Assembly (NCBI GenBank): GCA_050084985.1
Contig: JBITNC010000001.1
Location: 152,892,001 to 152,956,000, forward strand
Direction: 5' to 3'
From: Nageia nagi
Taxonomy: Eukaryota; Pinophyta
DNA length: 64,000 bases
Shown here: in pieces, positions 21,401-33,084 of the stretch
How positions within the stretch are numbered: position 1 is the stretch's first letter
Layout of the letters: each line of letters opens with the position of its first letter
Notes under the pieces: model-generated
Databases searched by the model: none
What the model was told of the DNA's origin: nothing
The model's input: only the letters and a program-made list of their open reading frames with translations
Program-made: the position numbers and the translations under genes

Positions 21401-22975
21401 GGCATCATTATCTTCTTGATAAACCTTTTTATTTGAAAATTGATCATCATAATATTCAATATTTTTTACCCAACCATTACATAATGCTAAAAAATGTCAT
21501 TATATGTAATTCTTAGTTGATTATGATATGAAAATTAATTTCATAAAAAGGTAGAGAAAATAAGGTGGCTAATGCTCTCAACAAGAGAAGACATGCTTTA
21601 ACTTCCATTTCTAGCTATAAGCCTAATTTGAACGATAGACTTTTCAATTTTCAAAAGAAGATACTTTCTATATAAATCAAAAAGAGAGAATTCATCAAGG
21701 TTTACAAGAAGTTTTTCAATTAAATATGATGGACTATTGTATTTTGGTAATAGATTAGTCATACCTTTATAAGGAAATTTAAGGAAGAAAATCATGTACT
21801 AATTTCATTATACCCCATTTTCTACTCACCCAAGAATAAATAAGATGAGAGAAAATGTTAGAATATAATAGTATTGGAGGGGCATAAAGAGGGACATAGT
21901 GGAATATATGACAAAATGCTTTGAATGTTAAAAGGTAATGAAAAAAGAATTAGACCCAACATGGAGTTTATATCCTCTTGAATTCCTTCTTAGAAATGAG
22001 TTTATATCATGATTCTATCTTCATAGTGGTAGATAGACTTACAAAGGTTTCTCATTTTATAATAGGTAACACTATAGATGGAGTAATGGTTATAGCTAGA
22101 AAATTTATGAGAGAAATTTTTAGGCTTCATAGCTTTCTTGAAAGTATTATATTTAATAGGAATAGTAAGTTTACATCAGACTTTTGGCAAGCTTTACATA
22201 AATAGGTAGGAACTAAATTAAAATTTAGCACTACTTATCATCCAAAAATTGGTGGGTAGACTAAAAGAGTTAACCAAATTTTAGAAGATATGCTTAGAAT
22301 GTTCTACATGAACACTCCTACCAAGGGGGAAGACTATCTTCATTTAGTTGAATTTTCCTATGATAATTCTTTTCAAAAATCACTTAAAATGGCTCCATTT
22401 GAAGCTCTTTATGGACAAAAATATTGAATGCCTTTGTCATAGGATAGTCTTGATGCTAGATTAACTATGGAAACTGGCTTACTAAAAGATATGGAAGCAC
22501 AACTAAAAGTAATCAAGGAAAAATTGAAAGAAGCCTCAAATAGGCATAAAAGTTTAGTATATCTCAAATAAAATCCCAAAGATTTTAATGTTAGAGATTA
22601 GGTATTTCTAAGAGTTAAACCTCAAAAAAGTTCAATTAAATCATACAAGTTAGCTTCAAGGTTTGTTAAACCTTTTTCCATCCTATAGAAGTTTAATACA
22701 ATTTATTATAAACTAGAACTTCCTACAAGTTTAGCAAAGAAACATAATATTTTTCATGTATCTCTATTGAAAGCTTATGTACCTAATCAAACTTGTGTTT
22801 GGGACATAGACAAACTTTAGTTGGCATATTGTTTATTCTTTGAAGTGAAACCTATGAAAATTTTGGATTTTTCTCAAGAGTGCTTACAAATCATGAAATC
22901 AATGAATGTTTAGTCCAATTATCAGTATTCTCAAATGAATGCAACCTAGGAGGATGAAACTACCATGAAATAATA
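18459..22975 (+). pseudogene. Gypsy-C gag-pol pseudogene
   Basis: Degenerate but ordered domains. Gag: a Gly/Arg-rich GGYRGRERGRGKG near 18505, a capsid stretch EVEGWLNQLEVHF (18848) and a decayed zinc knuckle GCYHYG (19570). Protease: LIDYGATKSFISS (19753), where the D-S/T-G-A site reads D-Y-G-A, then YEIILGLDWLYHI (19955). [17 protein letters not shown] (20485), [27 protein letters not shown] (20721) and an active site reading IF-stop-DYIMIYS (20808). RNase H: CIDACIKGLGSVLMQK (21253) and YESHKLKDHERNYTTHN. Integrase: IFIVVDRLTKVSHFI (22017) and TYHPKIGG (22230). Then HNIFHVSLLKAYVPN (22745) and a tail ending near WED-like EDETTMK (22950). Many stops, frameshifts and a 76-bp duplication make it non-functional. 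Confidence 0.9.
20361..20512 (+). repeat. 76-bp tandem duplication inside RT
   Basis: A 76-bp segment containing TAATCAAACCTAGTGTGTCA occurs twice back to back (starts 20365 and 20441) with about one mismatch. It repeats the conserved SPWG...FFKKKDG block of RT. Since 76 is not a multiple of three it shifts the frame. The near identity of the copies means it arose long after the element inserted. Confidence 0.92.
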
Positions 22976-23029
22976 ATTTTTTGATTTGTTCTCTGCTAAT
23001 AATACCAACATCCAAGATAATATCTATGA

Positions 23030-25535
23030 TTAGAGGGGAAGCATGTCATGTAGGTTGAATTTCCTTTCCTTGCTCTTCTTAGAATTCATGTATGTGTCAT
23101 ATTTTCAAATTGATATTGTGCTTATTAATATGATATTTACTAATTATAGAGGTTTAAAGTATTATGTGGATGATGTATTAGTTTAAAATACTTCTCTTTT
23201 ATAGGTAATTTAAGTGTAATTATTTTTAAACAAAGTTTATTTGATCTCAAAAGAAAAATAATTTTTTGGTTAGAGTTTTTGAATAAAATATTATATGTCA
23301 ATATTTTGTTATTTTGTAAGATAAATACCTAAGGTTCTTATTACCTAAATCCTAGCTAAGCTAAATACCTTACCTAACTATACATTATAAGAATGGTTTT
23401 ATTTTGGTGGAGAGGTAATGTTTTGTTTTAATATTGTAAACCCTTTTGATAATATATTTGAGGCATTCATTGAATGTTGATTAAGGCCAATGAAGATCTT
23501 TGATCCACCATTGAAACTTCCATGTGGTCAAAGATTAGGTTGTTGATTTTGACCTAGGGATTCTCCAGAATGTTCTTGAGAATAAAAAGATTCCCTATTC
23601 TTGTAAGGGTTTCATTTCACTTTATGGCTATAATGTGCAGTGAATCCTCCATTGCTTTCTTGAGAGGGTCTATAGTGGTATGAGTTTTGTTATCCATAAT
23701 CTTTGTTATCATGCTGCATAGAGGGGTTTACTTTGCCAATTTTTCACTCTATTTTAAACTACCTACCATGAGTCATGGAGATATCCATTTTGAGGGGTGC
23801 CTTTAATGTACATCATGGGTGATTTGTTATCCCTATTTGTCCACCATTTTAGAAATGAGCCATCCCTATTTGATGGTGCCTTGATGTACACCTTTGAGGA
23901 AATTTGGGAAACTCATTGGTGGTCTATTGGTGGAGTTCTAGTTCTTGTATGGTTACCTAAACATAATCAATTTCTTCCCCTAACTTGGGCTTTTGATTGG
24001 TTTACTATACATTTTCCTATAAGTGAGAATCTCTATTCTTTCCATTTTTGAAATGTTATCTGAGATTTTCTTTGGGATATATTTTATGTTTTACATTTGA
24101 TTACTAGGTTAGGAATTTCTTAAACAAATTATGGTTTGCATTTGAAACTATATGACATGAATATGTTTAAATTAAACTCCAATTTTTGTGTTTTCTTTAT
24201 TTTATTGGAGTATTGATAATTTCATTCATACATAGACATTACATTTACTACTCCTTTCATTGTACATTTTTCTAGGTTATACATTTAAAATGTTGGTTTT
24301 CTAGAGTAAATACTTAAAGGGTTGTATGGTATTAACTATAGTTAGAAACTTTTAAACATTAGCTGAACTTAATTAACCATTATAACATTACAAAATTAGC
24401 ATATGAGACAACTACTTGAAATTATTCTTTAGATTTAACTGACAAACATAAGAGATTATCTAACTCTAAATAAATTGAAAATGAAACCTATTTCACTATA
24501 TTGACATGTTTTCTTTCTTGTGCATACTTAATTTTATTTTATAAAGATAAATATAAATAAATTTTGATACATGGATTATTATTTTATAACTCCCCTTACT
24601 AAGATATGTAATATATCTCACCACATATAAATGTTTTTTTTATTAAGAATAGGTACAAAGGTAGTGGCCAAAAGATGAACTAAGTTTGATATGGTCAGTG
24701 TTGTACTTGAGATAATATCAATTTTTGGATAATATTTTCAATTGTATTCTATAGTAATTTATTTTATTTAAGAAGGTTTTTGATCTATATTTTCCTTTCT
24801 ACTCTTTAACTCAGAACAATAGTTTGACAAGGCTAGTAGTCTTTAAAAGTAAATGGAAATTACAAAAAGAAAAAGATGTTAATATATTTTAATAAATAAT
24901 GATTTAGAATTAGAAAAATGAGATCCCAATTACTCTAAAAATAGTTGAGAATGATAGGTTTATCTTAACAAGAAGTAACTAATAAAATTAGGTTAATTAT
25001 GTAATTACTATCTCTATTTGAACATGGGATGAAGTGTTAAGATCCAAAATTAGCATATATGTATTCCAAAGATCATATTCAAAACTATAGTGCATCAATG
25101 GAATATCAATATCTTAATTAAAAATTTGAATAATGGTTATAAGAATGCAACTTGTATAGGAAGGAGAAGATATTCAAAGGATATTAAATATGAAAATTGT
25201 GTACTATAGTTCTAGAAGAATGGAATATTGAAAAGAAAAACATAGATAGAATTTAACCTAAAATTTAAAAATCTATAAAGATTGAAATACTTCAACATGA
25301 TCCTAATGATTGGGTAAGTATTAAATATTTTATTTGAAATTTTATTGTGTCTACAACACTACCTTCAATGGTAAAACAAACTTTAGTCCTCACATCCTAA
25401 AAATACATATTGTATGTAATCAATTAGTAATGTGAATAATGAAAATTAAATAAAAATAAATAAATTGTTACCTTTTATGATAAAATTAATAACTATATGA
25501 GTTTATTTTTAAAAGTAAATTATTGGTATCTTACA
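23030..25535 (+). repeat. Gypsy-C polypurine tract and 3' LTR
   Basis: AGAGGGGAAGCA (23032-23043) precedes the LTR start TGTCATGTAGGTTG at 23044. The LTR ends TATTGGTATCTTACA at 25535, matching the end of the 5' LTR. The 84-codon open frame at 23797-24051 is inside it, is disrupted in the 5' LTR, and shows no domain. Confidence 0.88.
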
Positions 25536-26190
25536 TTGTTCGAGTTGAAGATCAAACCAATTGAAGATTAACTAGACTTGCAAAAATAATTCAGTTAAAT
25601 TTGAGAAGGTATAACTTTGTATGATGAATATTGAGCTTATTCATTTTTAATTTAAGAGTGCTTGAAGATACCTTTCTAATGAGTATATGCATGGATACCT
25701 TTGTTGAATGTTTAACCATTATATTGGTTGTTGTTCGATAAACTATCTAATGCATTGAGTTCTTTGTATTTTGTAGACTAGGTGCACCATGCCTATAAAT
25801 CTATGCACTAGACATGCTACCAAGAAAATTATGTACTAGGCACACTGCACCTCATACCAGGTGTACCACACCTTGATCCTTTATCCTAAGTACACCACAT
25901 CTAAAAATAAAGCTTATAGGCTAATTTTGGCATGCACATGATTGCATTTTTTGTCTTTGAGTTTAGTCTAGATGTTATTTTTGGTTCATATTTTACATAG
26001 TTATTTCCTAGTATAATAAGTTATATTTAGCATGTATTAGTTTACTTTTTTGTTTGGATTGTAACAAGTTATGATCATGTAACTTGAGTTTATTTTTAGC
26101 ATACTCTATTGTTGAGTTTTTTTAAAACCTATATGTATATAATGATTTCATTTTTTAAATTAATGAATGTAGAATACTTCTTAAATTTTA
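25536..26190 (+). repeat. LTR-like remnant, possibly the rest of the LARD-D LTR
   Basis: No coding frame. The sequence looks like a plant LTR: an AT-rich body, a CACCAT/CACTGC/TACCACACC block near 25785-25900 and an end with AAAACCTATATGTATATAATG (near 26127) before an AT-rich tail. It sits on the far side of Gypsy-C, so it could be the continuation of the LTR begun at 15918. There is no second copy in the window to confirm this. Confidence 0.35.
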
Positions 26191-26249
26191 TTTTATCAAA
26201 TGTGGATTTCCACTCAGGTGTCTAAATGAAAGGGATACCTTATTTTAGC

Positions 26250-27060
26250 ATCTCTATGATAGGCCACACTATTACAACAAAATGGTGTATGAATCTTCTT
26301 ACGAAGTTAATTTTCCCAAGGAATGACTACTTTCTTGTTAGAGGGCAAGGTCAACCTTATGATTTACTCAACTCTTTCTAGATCTATGGACCATTTTTCT
26401 TTTTAAAGAATGTGTCCTAGAAATTTTCCTTCATCTATGAAATATATATACTTCTTTAGATTGAGATAAATCCCAAAATATTTACATCTAGCAAAAACTT
26501 GTTGAAGATGTTATAAGTGATGCTTATTTTGGTCAAAAAATATTATCACATTATCTAAGTAAAACAAGATAGTTATTTTTTATTATTTCACCAAAAGTAT
26601 GATCCATAACTCTCTAAAATGTTTCTTTGATGTTACCAAATGACATGCACTGAAAAGAAAACATTTCCTACTTGGTAGTGAATGTTATCTTGTGTTAATA
26701 TTCATCTTTAACCTATACCTAATTGTATCTATAGAAATCATTAATGAATATGAAACACTCTGATCCAAAAACCATGTGCAAAATATGTTTCATATGAGGA
26801 AAAGGATAATTTTATTTTTAAGAATCCTTGTTTAAATTTTGGAAGTCTACATAGAATCTGATGTCTCCATTTTTATTTATAACTAGTACTAAGTTGGCAA
26901 GCCATGTAGAATGAATGGTTAGATAGATTATGCCCTCTTGTTATAACTTAATAGCTCTTGCTTTATGATTGATTTAATTTTAGGATTAATTGGTCACTAC
27001 TTTTATGTGAATGATCATTCTCCTTGTACTAGCTCAATCATGTGTGTTCTATTACATTTC
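26250..27060 (-). pseudogene. Tat-type gypsy reverse transcriptase remnant
   Basis: Minus-strand translation in shifting frames gives NPKIKSIIKQELLSY (start of RT), MACQLST/LVLVINKNGDIRFYVDFQNLNK (about 26830-26900, taken as two overlapping pieces), then a decayed region around the LPFG-equivalent (MSFGNIKETF), an active site reading YLDNVIIFF (about 26560) where gypsy RT has Y-L-D-D, and YFGIYLNLKKYIYFIDEGKF (26430-26490). The catalytic second Asp is Asn. Homology ends around 26280 in a stretch corresponding to the F-L-G-K-I-N-F-V-R-R-F region. It cannot be active. Confidence 0.8.
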
Positions 27061-27479
27061 TCTTAAATACCTTCAAGTCTCAGTAAGACCAATTTATGAT
27101 TACTATAAAATCCTTATAGATTTAAATTATATTTTTAATATCATTAGGGGTTTTATGGGAATCAACCTTTAGGATCCTTCTAGAAGCAACTTCAATATTC
27201 TAGTATCTTTTCTCATTGATAGCCATTCCTTTGGGTCTTGCCTAATCATCTTTATAAAATAACTTTTCAAAGGAACTCATGTCCTTAGGAATTATATTAT
27301 TCCTTAATTATAACATATCCTTGTCCCTAAAACATTTAGTTAATAATTTTTTATCATTTGATAAAAATATATGTTGAACCAAGAATCAATTAATTTGATC
27401 ATCTGATTGAAAAACCTACCAAAAGTAATCATTATTTAGTACTGAAGGTATGAAGATTAGTATAACTCTTTCCTATTTA

Positions 27480-27880
27480 ACTAGTGTTATGTAGGATCGA
27501 ACATAGCTCCTCTTTAAGCCAGAGTGTTAGCAACACTATTTTCCTTTCTAGGAATGGTTTTGAAGTTCAAAGCATTGAAACTTTCAAGCAAGTCCCAAAC
27601 TTTATTTATATAAGCCTTTAAGTAATGATGGTTTGCTAAACATCATTCAATCACTTGATTTATTATTAGTTTTGAGTATTCTCAAGCATTTAATATTCAT
27701 TTTAGCACTTGTTCTAATCCTAATCAAAGTGTTTCATTTTTATGATATTATTTGTACAACTCCATATTAGTTGGAAAGAAACATACTTGGTTCCTTATGC
27801 TAAAGATCTAAAGAATACTCCAGCTCCTACTTCTTTCTTTGACTTAGCACCATCAAAGAACATCTTCCATATGTTTTATT
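27480..27880 (-). pseudogene. Archaeal-type RNase H domain of the Tat element
   Basis: Minus-strand translation begins FFDGAKSKKEVGAGVFF (about 27815-27865), the signature of the extra 'archaeal-like' RNase H of Tat/Ogre elements (D-G-A/S-x-x-x-x-x-G-A-G). It continues QLIWSCTNNIIKMKHF, where the family has C-T-N-N-I-A-E-Y-E-A-L; both Glu positions read Lys. Further on, LKVSML and SKPFLERKIVLLTL correspond to F-N-I-x-x-I-P-R-x-x-N. RNase H removes the RNA strand during reverse transcription. Notably it lies upstream of RT here, between protease and RT. Stops and lost catalytic residues show that it is dead. Confidence 0.75.
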
Positions 27881-28042
27881 CCCTTAACTCATCTCAAGTT
27901 AGGATGGGAAAAATATACTTAGGATCAATGAAGTAGTAAGTACTTATTTTGATGACTTCTAATTGATCATCCAATTTGATAGAGTCTTCATCCTCTATCA
28001 TCAATTCCTCTTATAGGATATTATTCATTTCATTTTATTCAT

Positions 28043-28460
28043 TTATTTTGTTAATTTTGGGTGCCCTTTTAGTATGGAAGAGGAATTAACCTCATTCATT
28101 ATCTTTTTTCTCTTATCCTTAAATGAGACCATCATATGGGAGGAGTCCATAGCCAAGTAACCTCCTACTTTTATCATGAATTCTCTAGATAGATAAATGA
28201 TAAAGAGTGATGGTAAGTCCACCATCACTAGTTTTTATATCAATGATGCTCCCAAATACTTATGTGATTCCTTTGGTACATCTTTTATGACCCCTATAGT
28301 ATTCATGTTTGTGCTATATAACCCTAAGACATCAGTTGAAGTTCTAGTATGTATCAATTTGATGGTATATACAACCTTTTACATTATAGATTTTGTAGCT
28401 TTAGTATCTAATAGAAAATTATGCACTATATGTCCTTCAATTTGGAGATAAAGGTAAAAT
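28043..28460 (-). pseudogene. Tat element aspartic protease remnant
   Basis: On the minus strand LLDTKATKSIM (about 28385-28420) matches a retropepsin active site D-T/S-G-A with Gly replaced by Lys. It is followed by a frame (28228-28043) reading VDLPSLFIIYLSREFMIKVG and YLAMDSSHMMVSF, corresponding to the 'I-L-G-R-P-F-L-A-T' flap and end of the domain. The domain lies between gag and RNase H, as expected. It is broken by stops. Confidence 0.65.
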
Positions 28461-28499
28461 GGTGGGGGCCTATTCTTTGCCATTCTTGGTAGCTTTATC

Positions 28500-30340
28500 A
28501 CTTCTTCTAGAATGGAAATGAATGAATCATCCCCATTTATTAGTACTAGTAAGGTTGCCCTAAGAAAGTTATTTTTTCAAATAATCTAGGGGAATCAAAT
28601 AATATGCTCTATAGATGATATTTTTTAATTCATCAACTATGTTGTAAGGGATTATTTTAGATGCCTCTTTATTCTTTTTAGTGAGCCTTGTTTTGAACTA
28701 TTGGGTTGCTTCATCTCTCAAGTCTCTAGTGACCAATGGGAACCTTAATCTCTTTCCAACCTTATATTTTTTAAGCTTTACTTATTGAGTAGGGTCCAAC
28801 CTTCTGATAATATATTTACATTTTGATATTTGCACTATTTATTATTATGGCATCAATGATTTTCCTTTTGATGGTATTTTGAGGACTTACTAAGAAAATA
28901 GGTTATGATAACCTTAGGATATGATCTTGTTTTTTTTTTTAATAGAGATCCTCTTAGATGATCTTATACCAATATTGTATTAGAAACATTAGGATATATA
29001 GAGATGATAAAGTTATTTTCAAACTCAAGTAGATATGGTAAGTTGCTTACAAATCTAGGTCATTACATGCTTGAAACCAATGTGACTGAGGTATACTTGT
29101 TGAAGGATCAGAGGGTATACAAACATGGTCTACTTCCTTTATCAGTATCTATTGAGTTTGCATTCCTTCACATGAAGGATAAGGATACCTTATTTATTAT
29201 TTTCCATCAAACTTATACTATTTCCCATCAAATCCATGCTTGGAAATTTTCTCACTAATGTGTTTATTAGATAATTTCTAAACTAATACTTTCAACTAAT
29301 TTATCTCTTCTTGTAATTGAATCTCTTGCTACATATGATTTGCTTGCAATGGTGCTGGGAGGTATAAGTAAGTAGGGGGAGAAGCTAATGCCAAGTGCAT
29401 AGGTGGTTCTAGTAATTAAGGTGGCACATAAGGTTTAGGGAGTTGCAATTGAGAAGTATCAATTATTTTATTTAGAGGGGGAACCATTTCAAGTGGGTAT
29501 TACCTTGATGTAAGTGTTTGGCTAAAGCATGGAAAGATAGGAATGAACATTATGGTGGGGAGTGTTCCTACTAATATAAGTATTACCTTGGATTATAGTT
29601 TGATTTGATATAAATATGTAAATTTAATGACTCCAAACATCTAGATCCTATTTTCTATATCGGGGGAAAAAGCATGTAAATAATACATAAGGCTTGAGAT
29701 GTGGGAAGTCTTACTAACTGTGGGGCTCTCTTCAAAGATTTCCTAAACTAGATATTGAAATTTGATATGTTCTCCTACTCATATATTTTTATGGATGTGA
29801 ATTGTGAGAGAAGAGAATAAGGTTCTCCAACCTCATTAAATTGTATGATGAATGATTCTATTAAATGAGCCCAAGTGGTGATAGAGTTAGTGGTAGAGTT
29901 CTATACTAGTATAGAATTATTCATCTAAAGGATATAGATAGAATTCTAATAATGATATATTGATTAGTAATATGATGTATTTTTTCCATGTTGACTGCAT
30001 CTACATAATGCTTATAAGCATTCCTTACCAATCCATCATAGTATTGTAAATATTTTAGGGTTGATGGTGGAATATCATGGGGCATTACAATCTATAATGG
30101 CTTGATAGTTTCATAACTAGGGTAAATTTCTTAATATATTTGAATTTTTAGTGTAGTATTAGGCTAATATTGATGAGATTTAGGATAATATTGGTCTCTT
30201 AATGGAGGTATAGAAAAACATTGGCCAATGTGTAAAAAAGAATTTAGTTCTTTGTAAGGATCTTCTTGAATTTGAGTCCAAGAATAAGAAAGTTGGACTA
30301 TCTTTTGGTACTTTCAAATTGGATCTTATAAACATGAAAA
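28500..30340 (-). pseudogene. Tat element gag remnant
   Basis: Minus-strand translation from about 30300 reads KELNSFLHIGQCFSIPPLRD, then PHDIPPSTLKYLQYYDGLV (about 30010-30070), then a proline-rich central part (MHLALASPPTYLYLPAPLQ, about 29330-29390), matching the proline-rich gag of Tat-type elements. The rest, down to the protease, is short fragments in three frames. The open frame at 29004-29258 on the opposite strand is a shadow. Non-functional. Confidence 0.6.
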
Positions 30341-30400
30341 TTAATAAATATATTATGTTTTAAATAATAATTATTATGATTATGTATATGAATAATAGCT

Positions 30401-30420
30401 TTATTTCAGTAGAGTCACCA
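30401..30420 (-). other. Tat/Ogre-type primer-binding site
   Basis: Minus strand TGGTGACTCTACTGAAATAA resembles the TGGCGACTC-type site complementary to tRNA-Arg used by Tat/Ogre elements (from memory of the family), with C-to-T and G-to-A changes. It marks the 5' start of the internal region; LTR sequence should begin at 30421 and run rightward. Confidence 0.6.
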
Positions 30421-30626
30421 CTAAGGTTTCAAAACCTTAGAATTTATCGCTAGTGAGACATGTTCATCCCATTGTACATAGTAGAAAGAAGAGACTACTA
30501 ATTGTAATCTTGTAATACAAAAACCCTTAGATTAAAATCATAATATATTTATCAAAACAAATAATATAAGTATCAATTTAGTATTCAAAGTATGCCATTT
30601 TCTTATCTATTTTTTCAGTAGTCTAT

Positions 30627-32027
30627 CTATTATAGAAATATCAAATTTTATTAAGTAGAGAGATTAGTTATTGATTACCTTATGCTTTAACAAGTTTAAA
30701 ATATTTCAAAGACATTCAAAATAGTAGTAGATGGATGAAAGAGAACTTCCCAAAGCTGATGATACTACATGTGTTAAACATCTTCTCGATGTTCAATGAT
30801 ACTCTTCTCCAAAGTATTTCTTGAAGTGTAGTGAACTTTAGAGCATAAGAAATTTTCTAAAATTTGATAGTTTATAATATTCATGAAACTAAATGATCTT
30901 TATATTTTATGTATTATCCTATAATGCAACTATACTATCACCAAGGCATCTCCAAGGAAAGTAGTCTAATTAATTGATAGACCTCTTATTTTTCCAAAAC
31001 TAGATAGGCTCAACCACAACTCATTCTTCTAAAGGTCGATCATTTTGCAAACATCTATTGAAGATAATAACCATATCCTATTGATATAAATAATTTTAGA
31101 CTAAGTTATAATTCTTAAGTATAATAAGATTGTATAAACATTGAAATAATCATAAGCAAAGCTTTTGATATTTGTCTGATCTTGCAAAAATAATATTGCT
31201 TGGCTATGTTCAGGTGCTAAAGATAAAATATAATTATCATTTATCATAAATATAGGAAGTTACAACTATGTATATTTTAGATGTAACCTAAATATATTAT
31301 AAATTTCATAATTTTTTTATATCATAGTTAGTTGAGTACAAGCTATAGTTTATAGACTCTCTTTAGATTCTCATTACTTTTGGTATATATTTTCAAATCT
31401 AAAGGTATATATATAGCTCAAATCGCTGTGAAATAGGGGTTTGAATCTTGTAGTATTTGCTCCTAAGTAATGAAATATATATTATTCTAGCCCAAAATAT
31501 GTATGGTAATATCTATATATTTATTTCTTCATGTATTCTTTGGATGGCTTAAATGGTTGCATTGTTTATATGTTTCCTATTCTCCATAGTATGATCAATG
31601 AATTATCCATGACTATAGCCTTTTTTGTCTTACAAATAAATGATAGATGCCACATTATAGGGATTACTATTAGCTAGGGGTACTTATTTTAGGTTTTGAT
31701 ATAATTATTGGAAGCCATGGTTGGCCCTAATTGATATCATTTCCCTTTCTTTCTTGCACTCTGAACCTTTTTATCTCTTTCAACAAATATATATTTTTTA
31801 TTTATTTTCCACCTTTTATGATGGATAAGAAACCATATTGATATAATTAGAACAAGGAATTCATAATAAGACTATCTCTTTTATCTATGATGAGTCTTTT
31901 AAAGGGTCTACATCTCTATATGTGGGAAGTAAACCTTATGATTGTAAATTCTAAGAGCTACAACGAATGGGTAACATCATCTTGTATATGAGAGATAAAA
32001 TCCCATCTAGGTTGTATTTGTTTATTT
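30627..32027 (+). repeat. Family-A LTR copy 1
   Basis: Homologous to 35047-36460, 37656-38690 (partial) and 41025-41519 (partial). It starts CTATTATAGAAATATC where copy 2 has TGTTATAGATATTTG. Shared landmarks include TCAACCACAACTCATTCTTC (near 31013), TTTCCTATTCTCCATAGTATG (near 31575) and AATGGGTAACATCATCTTGT (near 31967). No coding frame is seen. Confidence 0.8.
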
Positions 32028-33051
32028 ACAAAGTATGAAATACAATACATAAAAGTTATGGCACTCAAAAAATGGTAAATTATCATTCTACATCATGACA
32101 GTCAAAATTTTGACAGCTGCCAGGTGCAAATCTACATTGGAGAATAACTTGATGATGATGATTGGAGATAATTATAAGGATTTAAAGCATGAAATTTGGA
32201 ACAATTAAGCTAATTACATCCAAGAACACTTGAATGAAATTTCATAACATTTAAGATTATTTTCTTTAAGTTGTGGTCATGGAAAAATGGCACTAGAAGT
32301 AGTTTTGATAGTTTTGCAAAATCCAAAAAGATAGGATAATATAACCATATGAGGCCAAAATAATGCTACAGAGAGCATATTATTAAGAAGGAAAAATAAT
32401 AAATATTATCTTATCACTAAGAAACCATAAAATCAAAATTTGTAATGCCTTAATGTTATAAAATGGAACATGGAGTATGAAAAAACGTTAATTCCTTTAG
32501 TGTGGATTTCCTCCCAAGGGGAGTGAGTTAGTGTATGATTGGAAAGAATGTATAAGACTCCATTTTATTGTAAACTCTATGCAAAATAAAAAATCCATGA
32601 GAGTAATATTGGAGGTACATTTCAAGCTTGCATAAAAGAAGAAAAAGAACATGGACAAGATTATTGCCATAGAGAAAGAAGCAAATAACATAATTGCCAT
32701 TATGGAAACAAAAAAAATACAAAGAGTACTTCTAAATATGTCATCTTGGGATAAGACATGTGGAACTATGATCAAATACTTTTGTTGAAAAGAGAGTCAT
32801 CTTCTAGAAAGAGATTCAATGGAGAGCCTATAATGATCATGTGCTTTAGCTTCAATATACAAAAGAGTCAAGTAAGAAGGATCATAAAAGTGAAATTATA
32901 AAATGAACTCTACAATAATTGATTGTTATTTGTTAGATTTAGACCACATCGGTCAAACCATGATAACTATGTGTGTACATCATTTTGTTTTTTTTTTTAT
33001 TTGGTGTGTATTTTTATTTTTGTAAGCACTAAAATGAACAAAGTATGAAAT
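32028..33051. other. About 1-kb insertion flanked by a 14-bp direct repeat
   Basis: ACAAAGTATGAAAT occurs at 32028-32041 and again, identical, at 33038-33051. Similarity to the other family-A copies stops at the left repeat and the sequence between is unique in the window. A 14-bp duplication would fit a non-LTR retrotransposon, but there is no poly(A) tail and no recognised coding motif; the minus-strand open frames 32497-32775 look like low-complexity Phe/Ser-rich chance frames. The identity of the insert is unknown. Confidence 0.5.
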
Positions 33052-33084
33052 CTAAATTAAATCCTAAAGTAGGGTTTACCTATC

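Larger units (their letters stand above)
15949..25535 (+). mobile_element. Gypsy-C: Ty3/gypsy element with 2.4-kb LTRs
   Basis: Two long direct repeats (15949-18382 and 23044-25535) flank a primer-binding site, a degenerate gag-pol with RT before integrase, and a polypurine tract. The two LTRs are clearly homologous but diverged by many substitutions and small indels, so the insertion is old. The order gag, protease, RT, RNase H, integrase and the integrase tail indicate a Ty3/gypsy chromovirus-like element. No clear 5-bp target duplication is visible (flanks CCATT and TTGTT). It seems to have inserted in the LARD-D LTR. Confidence 0.9.
26230..30420 (-). mobile_element. Tat/Ogre-type gypsy element, 3'-truncated
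   Basis: On the minus strand the order is primer-binding site (30420-30401), gag, protease, an archaeal-type RNase H, then RT, with homology ending just past RT near 26230. The RNase H, integrase and 3' LTR expected after RT are missing. The RT tail (KFLGHIL ... SNKK ... PWEN) and the linker between RNase H and RT match the non-chromovirus Tat group. Many stops and frameshifts make it an old relic. To the right of the primer-binding site about 200 bp of likely 5' LTR remain before family-A sequence begins at 30627. Confidence 0.8.

Noticed and set aside
23797-24051. 84-codon frame in the Gypsy-C 3' LTR (rich in Trp) as a possible LTR-encoded gene
   Set aside because: The matching region of the 5' LTR carries stops and an indel in this frame, and no domain is recognisable; conservation is explained by LTR homology.
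15918-25540. Perfect target-site duplication for Gypsy-C
   Set aside because: Flanks CCATT and TTGTT do not match; shifting the LTR start by a few bases does not give a clean 5-bp repeat.
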